From contig CM082586.2 in NCBI GenBank assembly GCA_040954595.2, positions 5,828,001 to 5,892,000 of the forward strand: a DNA stretch of 64,000 nt, given 5' to 3'. The notes under the pieces were generated by a model, which saw only the letters and a program-made list of their open reading frames with translations, was not told where the DNA came from and did no database searches. Made by a program: the position numbers and the translations under genes. Of this stretch, positions 24,147 through 36,700 are shown in pieces (the stretch's first letter is position 1; every line of letters begins with the position of its first letter). Source of the stretch: Balanoglossus misakiensis (lineage: Eukaryota > Hemichordata).

Positions 24147-27100
24147 TCATTTGTTGAAAACTGCATCTGTCAAATACAAGGGCCAATACAGCGCGTTGAA
24201 TACGGCGAACATCAACGGGAAAAGGTATCTAGAGTATCGGTCTATGGCTATGGCTTTGTTTTTCAGTCTCAGTCCCTCCGTATAGAGGCTGTCATGGAGA
24301 CTGGTCTCGCTCTCACTCTTCTGATATGCCAAGGCAGTCGCCATTTTGTAGCTGCTGCCCCTTTTCAGTTTATTCTGTCGGCGGTTTCCCTGCGACGGCG
24401 CCTCTGAGTTCGACGCCGATGGCAGGTCGTATGAACTGTGTTTTCGAAAGGTTCGTCGTGAGGAGTGGTCGTTTTCGATGTGGTATATATCACCGTTATT
24501 GTCTTGTCCACCTGAACGGCGACCGCTGCCGTTGGGCATCTGTATGCAGAAAAAATATTATGATCCAATAAATAAATGAAGAACGTAAGTAGAGGTTGCA
24601 TGCATTTGACGAACTGAGTATAATATGCGCGGTATACTAGTTGTTAGCTTGGTCTCCATACCCAGTGTGTATTATAGGCAGGCTAACTAGTTGTTTGATG
24701 GGTAGTGTACTGTATTCTACCGGCAAACAGTACTAGTGACATGGGATCGCTGTTCAATTTAAATTTCAGTCATCCGTGGAAACTCTTAAAAAACAAAATT
24801 ATAACAAATGTTCATCCTAGAAAACGTAAAAATAAAAATAAACAAAAAATGGTTAATTTGCTCATTGAATATTTTGACACCCACTGTCTCTTTAATGGTG
24901 AAGACACCACCAAGGGATGTTTCATCTTCGTATTCCATCTTGTTCTGCGGCCTGAAGAAATGGCTGAGAGTCTGCCTGTCTTGTCCGAGAGCGTGGAGAT
25001 AATTGGCCAAGGCGAATTCCAACAGGGCAGCAAACACGAACACCATGCAGGCTGCTAGCCATATATCGATGGCCTAAACATATGTAAATAAAAAAACAAG
25101 AGCCATTATTAAACCCAATAGACGTAGCTATCGTCACATCAAGATTTAACTAAACATGTGCCTGTTTCTATTTCCTTTCTCATTGTAATGAAACATCAAT
25201 TAGAATCATTTGTATGAAAAGGCGTTACAACTTTAAAGTGTGATCTGTGCATTTAATAGCAGCTCAGTTATGCTAATTTTCCGGATATTAACTTGGTGGT
25301 TAGGTATGTAGGTGGTTCATTCTGATGGTGTGAACAACATTGCCAGTGCACACACTAACTGCATTCGTCATCTCTCTAGGCAGACAGTCATTAATGTGAT
25401 TCTGATATCACTTCCCCAGGAGCAGTTTCCTCCATAACATGTTTCATGCGGCACCATGATTGGCCAGAATGAATCATGTGACCGGAAAACGATGAATATT
25501 TCCCTAGGGACATAGTTATATCACAGGCGTGTTCTTGCTTGGTCGATACAATGCGCGAGGTGTCTCTACTTTTGAAGTGTGTCACAAAATATAATGGCCT
25601 TTTATTAGGGCTGCCTACAGGCACCTGTTCACTGCCACTTGCTACTGTGAATTCCCAACAGGTGTTGTATCCCTACGCGGCCAAGCAATACGTGTTCATT
25701 ATCACTATGCGACAATGTCCAAGCCTCTTGCATTATTAATACCACAATTTGACGTTATTAATATTGAAATGAAGAACGATATATCAAGTTATCACTGTCT
25801 GTATACCCTAACCCCGTTTCGCACATCCCTAATCAATTTTAATAGCCGGAAACGCTTCTATCATTCTCTGTATCTAAACCTCCTCGGGATTCGTCTTGGC
25901 ACGCATGACTAACGTTTTCTGCATCGACGACTCACTCCCTCATTGTATCCAGTGTTCCTTAGTTGCAGTATATTATTCCCATAGCATATCGCGCAGTAAC
26001 ACCCTTTGTAGTGATGTTTTATGACAATTGAATATCTTGGGATTAGATTTGTATACGCTCTATCGTGATGATTATAAATGTATGCATTTTTATTGTGCAA
26101 GTGAAGTATTGTGTATATTAATTCATCAAAAACGCTTTTTTTGACAGTACACTTCGAACAAATTGCTGGAAAAAACCGGGAAGGGTGGCAAACACACGTA
26201 TTGGGAAAATAGGAAGTATATACTGGTAGGTGTTGTCTATATTATAATGTTCTAATTAGCATACAAGGTTGGTACAATCTTGTCTTGCCAGAACTGCGTG
26301 TGTTATGAATACACTATAAAAACATGGCCTTAATCTGTGTAGATCCCCTTCGACATTACCTTTGCATACGCTACCTTTGGCAATTGTGAGCTGACCCCTG
26401 AACTCATGGTGGTGAAGGTGAGCACCGTTGTTATCCCCAAAGCAACTCTGGCGGGCGCCGCGTTGACGTCGACCCAGAATGAGACCCAGGACACGACCAC
26501 GAGCATGATACTGGGGATGTAGGTCTGTAGCATATAGTACCCGAGCTGGCGCGTCAGTATGAATTCGACGTTCACATGAGCAAATTTACCTGTGAAAGAA
26601 AATGGCGTATTTTAATACACCACACCTTTTTCCAAAGAGACTGTCGGCCTTGAAATGTCGTTTGAACGATAAGTATTACTGTCACAGGTACATAAATCAA
26701 GTCAAGCTATTAATGGCAACTTGTGATATTGTTTTCATATCTCACAGATAATGCAACTATGATAAAGTTACTCGTTAATCATAGCATCGTTGGCTTGCGT
26801 ATCATACATTATCAAACTATTGCAAGATGACCATGTGATAATGTTTAATAGGGCATGATGCTGGCAAAGAAAAAGCAAGGTGAATTATTCACGACACTGT
26901 CATTCGTGCCATTAGTGAACAATCTACATTTCAATTTTGTTTTTAAAACCATTATTGCATAGTTGTAATCACGTTTCTAGACTTTTAACATTACAATTTG
27001 ATATATCCTACCCGTAGTCAAATCATCATGTTGGTTTAAGCAAATTGGTAGCAATAAGATAGGGTTATAACATAAATGTAACAATACATTCGCAAACAGC

Positions 27101-27760
27101 TAATGTTTGAGAAACGGAAAACTCCAACCGGATGTTAAACATCGAGATTGGCATCCCTGGCTAGGTCTTTGTTGGAATTAATTTAGTTTGCCAAGAAAAT
27201 CTTTTTGTGAGGCAAATGTTTTATCTGTTTCTCTGAGAGTTACATTGAAATTACAGTGTATTCTATACACGATATAACTTCCACGTCATTAGCTCAAATG
27301 CTTAATAAACACAGAAGCTAGTAAATTTGCTCAAGGCCCTGTCTTCTCCGACGTCACGTTTGACTGACATACAATAAGTTCAGTCAACCACAGCCAATGC
27401 ATGGGTCAGCTTTGCCATGACAACGGGTTCTATGAACTCTGTGACACGCGAGCTTCACGAGACAACTTGAAATTTTGACACATTTTTTTTATTGAAAGCC
27501 CGGGATTTCTATGTATTAATAGATTTTTTGAATGTGTGGAATTGGTTTGTTTTCTGATCCTTTTTACCCCAAGGGAAAAGCTTTTCATAGATTGTACATT
27601 GGAAACACTTTCTGTAACCTACCTGTCACCAACAGGTTGTTGTTTTGTTCGCTTTTGATGAAGCCTTTCAGCTCGTACTGTGCCAGCTTCATTTTCCGAT
27701 CCCAGTCGACGGGGCTGCTCTCGTTCCAATGCAACAACATGTCCGCGGTAGTGTAGCCAT
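24147..27760 (-). CDS. Receptor exons 6-9: loop C and transmembrane domain M1-M4
   Basis: Exon 6 (27623..27760, 138 nt) starts with [14 protein letters not shown] and ends NNNLLVTG, the loop C region, without the paired cysteines of glycine receptors. Exon 7 (26360..26589) covers M1, M2 and the M2-M3 loop (QLPKVAYAK). Exon 8 (24885..25073) opens [20 protein letters not shown], which is M3. Exon 9 (24147..24539) carries the rest of the cytoplasmic loop, M4 and the stop. The donor of exon 8 (GAGACA/GTGGGT) is weaker than the others but is the in-phase choice that joins exon 9. Confidence 0.92.
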
Positions 27761-30700
27761 CTTGGGAACGACAGAACAACGAGAAATAATTAGACGCAGG
27801 TGTTCTTCTGTATGTACCACACACGATAGCAATCTCTCTCGTGTATCTGAATAATGTCAACCAGAACTGGTAACTTGTTATAAACATGCCAGCCTCGTTT
27901 CCCTTCAATTTGTAGTGAATAGCAGGTACTTCTAAAACCTGGCTAATGGAAGAACTGTCAAAATGTTTCCATGTGGACAACACGCTGGGATAATATTTAC
28001 ACGCGTTGAGTTGAGTTTTATACAGCTACTAATGTACACCAAGGCCCATGCACTCGCATACATTGCCTGCTGGTTTGCTGTGGATTTAATACTGTCATTA
28101 TCGCCAGTGTTGTCGAATGAATACGAAATGATATGGGAAATCAAATTGTCGATTAAATGGGAGAGACAGAGAAATGGGAAGACAGACATTCATTGTTTGT
28201 CACGGTATCAAAAATCCTGTCTAGGTCCCGCATGTTAATGACCTGACACTCATGAACAGAGAGATGACAGCCCAAGGAAGTCAATAACAGTTTAATATCA
28301 TCTTGATTGGATGTACCACCTGTATCACTCAAGGCCGGGTTAATTTCAATTGTATGTTTACTGATATCCTTGACTGTGACCGGTTTTCTCTAAACAATGG
28401 AAAGACTTGACTACTGATTCGAAGGGGACGCCATACAGGTACAGCTCAGCAGTGTTATCGGGCAATTAGTGTAATGAGATCAAGAACTTGAGAGTCTCGA
28501 TTTCGGCAGGGCCAAAACAGCAAAGGATAGATTGTAGAGACAGCTACTGTCTGACTGCCTGAGGCAATGCGTCGCATGCAGTCATTGCATTACAGGGTTT
28601 TCGCAAAATTACTCCAACGTCTGTGCCGTGTGGTATTGTAATCAAATATTGTAGGTAGCAGCTAGTTGATATTCTAAGTATCACTATCCATTTTGGACCG
28701 CGTACTGTGAATTAGACGAGATCCCAGCAATTTTATAGTCTCCATCAGTGACATAATCGCTCGGTTCATCTGCCTTAATGCACTATAGTGGTAATTACAT
28801 GGTACAGTGTAGCTCTGCGTACAGGTCTGTGTGTTCCCGGCGTTACACGGCCAGGTAATGCCGGGAACACACAGACCTGTACGCAGGTCTGTGTGTACAG
28901 GTCTGTGCGTTCCCGGCATTACCTGGCCGTGTAACGCCGGGAACGCACAGACCTGTACGCAGGTCTGTGTGTACAGGTCTGTGCGTTCCCGGCGTTACAC
29001 GGCCGTGTAATGCCGGGAACACACAGACCTGTACGCAGGTCTGTGTGTACAGGTCTGTGCGTTCCCGGCGTTACACGGCCAGGTAATGCCGGGAACACAC
29101 AGACCTGTACGCAGGTCTGTGTGTACAGGTCTGTGCGTTCCCGGCGTTACACGGCCGTGTAATGCCGGGAACACACAGACCTGTACGCAGGTCTGTGTGT
29201 ACAGGTCTGTGCGTTCCCGGCGTTACACGGCCGTGTAATGCCGGGAACACACAGACCTGTACGCAGGTCTGTGTGTACAGGTCTGTGTGTTCCCGGCGTT
29301 ACATGGCCGTGTCATGCCGGGAACACACAGACCTGTACGCAGGTCTGTGTGTACAGGTCTGTGCGTTCCCGGCGTTACACGGCCGTGTAACGCCGGGAAC
29401 ACACAGACCTGTACGCAGGGTTAGGTACAGTGCTAATATAACTTAGGGCTTCTGCATGCAATCACGCAGAGGAACATGAAGCTTGGTTGAATGGATCAGT
29501 GTAGGAATGAACTTGTATATTCAAATATGACTCAACATACGAGCATCTAAGTATGAAAAAGATATAGATAATATTTTGAACACCTCGAAGCTGCATCATT
29601 TACTATATAGGGATAACAGTAAATTTAAAAGTTTCTTAATGTCAGATAAGTGCACTGTATTACGCCTCATGACGTAAAACATTTTGGCCGACTACTCTAA
29701 ATCATGCGTTCTGGTTCAAAGTCTCTAGTTCAGTTTATGAATGTTAACGAAAAATCACTGTTAACTCACATGGTTCTATTTGAATTCCGCAGTATTGATT
29801 GTCCATCGGGAACTGCTTGAGATCCATATGGCATGTCAGAATTAAACTCAGTCTGGTTTGGAAGAAAATGATTGCAGTAAGTGATTTATCTTGCATTTGG
29901 ATGCAAATTAATGTCACTTATATACATTGACACAAACTGTCATCAACCCCATATGCATTCACAACTCTTTCAATTGATCTACGCGATCACTTTGCTTCAG
30001 GCTCCCTATAGGGCATATACTAGTAATTAAAAAGCTTACCTAAGACTGTATAAGATGTCACCGTTAGGGTGTAAGCGGAAATACATGTTGTCCCTGGTAA
30101 CGTGGTGGAAATTTGCCTGCTTGACATTAACGAAGAAGAGATCGGGCACCCAGAACCTTTTTCTGATGTCGTCTGCTATGACGATGGCAATACTGTGGTT
30201 GTAGGTCAGGCGAGGATCAGTCCAGTACTGCCGGAAATACATGGTTACTTGATAGTCCTGGGGAAAGACGAAGCCAGCTAGTTTCATCATTCCATTTTTA
30301 CACGATTGCAAGTACTTGAGGATTGTTGTATATGTAAAAATGTGGACAAGACAGTATTTGTTGTTTACCAGAGGAGAATCTAGCAATTCTGCCATTATCA
30401 GAACAAAAAAATGGCAAATACAGCGAGTGTGTGGTACATAGGCAGTGTCTCCTTGACATGTCAGGTGAAAATCTATGATTCCGGGAACTTTATTGACATC
30501 ATTAAGCCACCATGAATACCGTAGTTGCAGGTGACAGATGTCTTTTAGTTGCTAAAAGAAATTGCAGTGAAATGAAATTGGTTTTTTTCACACTGAACCA
30601 AAGTGGAACGCACTTTAACGATTGTGCCTGGAATGACATACATGCATGTCTTCCCGCTTTGTATAGTAATACATGTATACATTTTTTGTTGTGGCACCGG

Positions 30701-33700
30701 CGTACAATTTCACGCGATTTCCCGCGAGAGTTGACGAGATCTTCGTTAACAACTGGGCGCGGTCCAGTACTGGCGATTTAACATTACACTCTGGTGCAAG
30801 TTCCAATCGGCGAATCTCGCCTTTCAGTCATGACAGGCCTTCTAGTTTGGGCAGATTAGACCGATGTCAAAAATTGCCAGACCTGCAGGAATATTGCCGG
30901 CGGGTGAATCAATTTGTACTTTACCGTTTCTTTCTGCACGTGGATACTCAACCGTTGACGAACAAAGCCTTATTGTCTGTGAACCGTATAGAAAGTGCAG
31001 GTGCATCGTGTTCTACTTACTCCTCGAATTTAATCCACATTTAGCCATTCCCTGACATTCTCCATACATTATATATTCCGACAACAACTTGTAAACTTGA
31101 AATATTTATTGACAATATCCCGGATTTTCATTAAAATTTAAAAATTAAATGAATGATAAGACATTTGACAATGGAAAAATGCAAGAAGATACACCATGTT
31201 TAGCTTGTATACCTTCTCGGATTCCACATGCATATTAATGAGTGACCCATAAATTTGTCGTGGAATTATTGTTTACATTAGTAATTACTCTCTGTAATTT
31301 TCTAATGAGATTTTTGAAACGTTTGACCGCCCCACGATGTTGTTCGATAGCAATTCGAAGGGTATATAAATTTATTGGGCTATTAATCAATTACTAATTG
31401 TAATAATAATAATGGTTAATGGGGATTTTCTCAAATAGGCACTCGATTGATTTATTGCATTTCACAATGGACTGCCTAAATAGGGTCACGACTTTAAGGG
31501 CAAGCAAACGGGACGGTTGAATGAACTCCGCAGTATAGTAGTTAACATGAATAAGAAAGCATAGTACATGTATAACTCTTGCTGGGACCACAATCTTCTT
31601 CGCGCAAAGTTATGACCACAAAAGTTAATATTGCTCGGTGCAAGACCAAATAACTTATAACACTGTGACGTGATGAAGGAAACGTTATACACAAAAACTT
31701 ACCATAGTCGTCTCCATGATGGAATCGAAACTTGTGATATACATATCGCAGTGTACGTCAACGGGTTTACCTAAGATAGATAAACGATTATTAATTTCTA
31801 GTCAGCATTTAGATGACATGTCAACTTGTGCCAAAGACGCGGGTGGATGTGAATGCAATTGCTATGATGTTATTGTACAAAGGGGACAGGAAATTCGAAC
31901 TTCTGTGCACGAAAACATATTTACAAAAGGTCTGAACACGAACATTGATGTCAAATGAATTATTTTAAGTGTATTCACTGTAGTGGTATAGTACCTGTAG
32001 TAAACAATACTCACTGCTGGCAAATGGTCTTACTGTCCTGTCGTAGCCGTCCAAAAGCTTAAGTAAAACTCGGGATTGCAGTTGTTCAGGAACTATTGTG
32101 TCCTCTATCTGTTTAGTAACATTGTCAATGGCGCCAGGCGTTACATCGGGTACATCAGTGATGTTCGGCGAGAAGTTCTCAGTTGGACGTGTACCCACGT
32201 CCCCAGTGGTGATGTTTGACCTTTTGAAGAAAAAAATTCTTGTTAGTTGTGCGGAATACCTCATCGCAGTTAACTTGCAGTGATGAAACGCATTTTTCTT
32301 CAAACCTGTTTCTACTTTATATTTCGTTTTACGAAAACGTTTTGCCATCAAATCGTAATTTCAATTTGCATCAATCCGTACCACAAATATAGATAAGAGT
32401 GTACGACATTCTTTGCTTCCAGCGATTGCATTACTTTACATGCATGCATTCATGCACATGGTATACAGTGTAAGATGTATTGCATTTCATGCCTGTATTA
32501 CAAAATCAATGTTCAGTAAATTGACGTACAAATATCTCGATTACATTGTACTGTTTGTAAAACACGAGAAACTCAAATGAAAATGCTATCCGTAAGCTCT
32601 CTTCTTGAAAGAAAAAAAATATGTCGCTGTTGTTTTGGATAGTGTAAAAGAACTTTGCAGGCAAAAACCATCTCAGATTATTTGATTGACCAGCTTATCT
32701 GCACCGGTAGACCTATCTCATATAAAAAAATCATGTTCCCGGAGAAATGATATCATCCCATATCCGAAATTGATAACAATACCGATAACAGTGACAAAAC
32801 ATTTATCTATGTTCAGATATGAATAAAACATTGTGTGTGATAACAGAAATCAGTAGACTTCATTTATATCTGTTTCCGATACTGTTATCCTTAAAAATGG
32901 ATGCCCATTCCCATTCACTCACAGCATCCGCTGATTCAAACCAAAAAGGTCACTATCTGCATTTCTATGTTTTAGTAATTTAGAATTCGACAGATCTGAG
33001 TAATAATGTTCAACACATGCGTGAATCAGTCGGTTACATGTATTGCAGCTCCCACTTGCTTATCGAACAAATAATACTGTAGTCTGTATTTTGGTAGGTT
33101 GGTTTAGAAAAGGGGGACATATGGTAGACTGGGGCCAAATCTCATCGCTCATTACTTCAAGAACCTCTCCACTTATACCTGCATTGATGAGTTCAGTAAC
33201 CGATATGATATCTCCAGAGTAGCTACACACAACAATGACACCATCTGCTGTTGGGAGTCACACGCAGAATTATCACTAGCTTTCGTGGAAAGCTTACTAC
33301 TACTGCAACATTTTTTTCTGCAAGCATTAAGGGCGCCTTTGTTAAAACACACGTCTTGTCTTTAAGGGGCTTCATGCCACGTGCAAATAAATTGATGTCG
33401 TGACATGTCCTTGGGAATTAGAGAAAGCACTTTTCATCTCATTTCATCTCCTCACCCCCAGAAGTTAGAAGGACAACGCCTACTGTGTGAGTGTTTTGCT
33501 CTAGTGCGAGATGAGTACGTCAAAAACAGTCACCTGCTGTTGTTTGCTCCCCAAGGAGTTTCGTGTTGTTGAATTGGGTGTCTCTACCGAGAGTTGTGTA
33601 CTTTCAGAAACTAACATCGCTTCATGGCAATTACTTTCATTTAAAGTATAATGAAAATACAAGTCTAGTAGCCTACAGAGGACACACTGGAGTGAAATAA

Positions 33701-36700
33701 TTGACACCGTACTAGTTTAGGACTGAATGTGCATGTACTTGAAAAATGCACAGGTTAGGGAAATAGTTTCAATGGCAACAACACTCAGTGTAGTGTCCAG
33801 GGTAACTATGCCGCTTTATTGAATGTGTTTTAAACCACCAGCGTGACAACTGTTCAGTTTCGTGGGGATGAGCGCATCACAGATCAAGTTTGCGTCACTT
33901 GCTAGTCCGAGAAGAATCCCCTCACCTGTTCGAATATTATTTTCTCATGAAATTATATTAAGTACGAATGCTGTCGTGGGAAATCGTCTTTGCTGCAGGT
34001 CAATCTATTTTATTAATGCCCACGTGTGCATGCACTTACTACGAATGCATGCGTTTTAGGCTACGGATAGAATTTCACAGCAAATTTCCTGAGATCGCAT
34101 TAGTACAATCTCCCGTTGTAGGACACATTTTTGCCAGATGAAGGCCAGTCAGAAGACAGTATCGGCTTACAATATCACATATATATTTTTCAGTCGAAAT
34201 GGGCCAGGTTGCACCTGCAAACTCTTAAAGGGGCGTGTACTTCCTATGATGATGGAGTTCACAGTTTGGATCTGTGTACTTTGGTTCAACCATTTATCTT
34301 GGTCGATTGATGGTCACCTTGGTTTGAAAATAATGTCAAAAGTATTTTGTTGTGCGTGTAACGTTATATTATGTGTGCCTTGTCAGAAACTCAAACATTT
34401 TTGTCTAACAAGCAGACCAAGGGCATGAATATAGAATATGTTTGTTGCTGTTGCATATGCATTACAGGTCGTGTTTATATGCCAGTACAACGTCAGTTTA
34501 AGCAATGAAATATGACATTTTACATGCCACAGGCGACAAAGATTCGAGATGATAACACCACGGTGTATCAAAGATTCCCTCGACTCCCACTTCTCCATAA
34601 ATGTTTAGAGTCTGCGGAAATGTTTTACTCATATTGCTACGGTAATATATTGTCTCTGGTTACAAATGTACTTCTGTCAGTGTTGCCATGTCACTGGGAT
34701 GATTCGATCAATATGAACGATGTCAACATCCTCGTAAATTCGTAGATTAAAACATAAGCACTTTGTAAAGCCGAATTCAATGGAGACGTTAGTGAGGTTT
34801 TCTATTTATATGCAACATTTGTTTTAGCTGTTGGTGTAATACCACCATACATTTCAGAAAACCACAAAATATCAGTTGGGCAATTAAAAATATGGTCGGG
34901 TGTTTGGCAGGTTGTAGGTCACGGGTTAAATTGTTTAATAAAAGGGAAAACAGATGTAACCATGAGCTTCCCGAAATTAAATATGTGCTAGTTCAAGGCC
35001 ATAAATAGACATAAATGATAATAAATTGTGTGTATTTATGTGTGTGCGTGTTGGTGTATCTATGCATGTACTGGGGTATGCATGTGTACGAACACGCAAC
35101 TGCCGTAGCCCTCCTCCGTAAGTAAGACAATTAAAAGTCCGTCGAGGAAGTAAGCTTCTCTGTGTAACATTTGGAACATGTTCTTCCTGTTTTATCTTCT
35201 TCCCATTCCCTCAATATGGTTTCACACAAAAGTTTACGGATTTATTGCGTCCAAATTTACTGCTTTTATTCGATCGTTTAAGTTGAATATCATGGATGCC
35301 CCGGGGTTGAGTAATATATGGTGAAACTGCGTGTGTTTCCTAGAAGATCGTAAATTTCTAGGGGATCTTGAAATGAATAAATGATCGATCGCGTTGTAAT
35401 TGTTTTCCACCATGAATTGGCATCATCGTTGTTTTTTCTATAATTTATGACTTCGTGTAGTAGTGCAAGAATTTCACTGCGACCTAATGAACACGTGGGA
35501 GTCGATCGTTAAAGTTGAATATCACTGATGCCCCACTGTTTGCACTCATTTCGATTATCTTCTAAGAATGTAATCAATGTCACTTTATCTGTAAATCGAG
35601 AGAAATGACATGTCATATTCAATATTATTGGACACAACTTTACTGGGCGCGATCGACTCTCGAATATGATGCAGATCGTTAAGGCGTTTGTGAAATAATT
35701 GTAGTTCATTAAGATACTCTTATGAAGTTGCAAATCATTTCTTTCCTGTAAGTTTCTTCCCCTCAAACCTTGTCATGTTCCGTGAATTACCACACTTCAC
35801 GCAGTTCCATGTAGAATTTTCTTGGGGTCACATCTCACGGCACTTGTATCATTGCCATGGAAATGAGGCTCTCTCAGCACGTCTCTTATGATTAGACAGT
35901 TCTTTCGGCGATTTCCCATGGGTTTTCGCGACGAAGCATTGCGTGTGAAACAATTATCACCTCAAGTAGTTACAATAAATCTAGTGCCTTCTTATTCAGA
36001 CGTGCTGGCAGGGGTATGGATGTACTTGATGTGAACACGAAGAAACATCTAAGGCATTCCCCGGTTTTCTTTTATCTATGCAATTCCCCAAAGTACAGGC
36101 CGTGTATGGCGAGACCTCTCTAACAAGAAAGATAGTTCTATACCCAAGGCCAAACGTTCAGTTTGCAAATGCATGTCTGTAAAGGAGCATATGCTATGTG
36201 CAGAAGTGACCCGATTGTTGTTTCCCACTAAACATTTCCTTATTCAGACAAAAGGGCTATTGTTAATGGCTACACGTCATCAAATATGTTCCTTTAAGTG
36301 TTACACAGCTGGGTTAACTACACTAGTGGTGGCGTCATGACAGGTTCTTTTATTATTCACGAGTTTTCCTCGCTCTCTATCTGTGTAGTCCGTGTGCAGA
36401 ACACCAGAAAATCATTATATGTACCAGATAAATCGGTCAGTCGTGGATAGGTCGTGTCATATCTGTAGAGTACAGAGAACAATATCGCTGCTTGAGGGGA
36501 AGATGCCATAAAACGCCATAAATTGCCTTCGAAACTGGTCCATCTGTGAAGCGCTATAACAAATGTTTAATTTCATACCTGCTGCGTGGTATAACGCGGC
36601 AATATTTTACAACTCGACCGTACTAGATTCATATGGTGAATATACATTGTGGTAGTTGTAACATTAAAGAGATGGCCTCGGTGGTGGTATGGCAATAAAC

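Noticed and set aside
29162-29446. Plus-strand frame with MPGTHRPV repeats (and its minus-strand partner at 28674-28919)
   Set aside because: It is only a reading of the 76-bp palindromic array; both strands are open because of the repeat.
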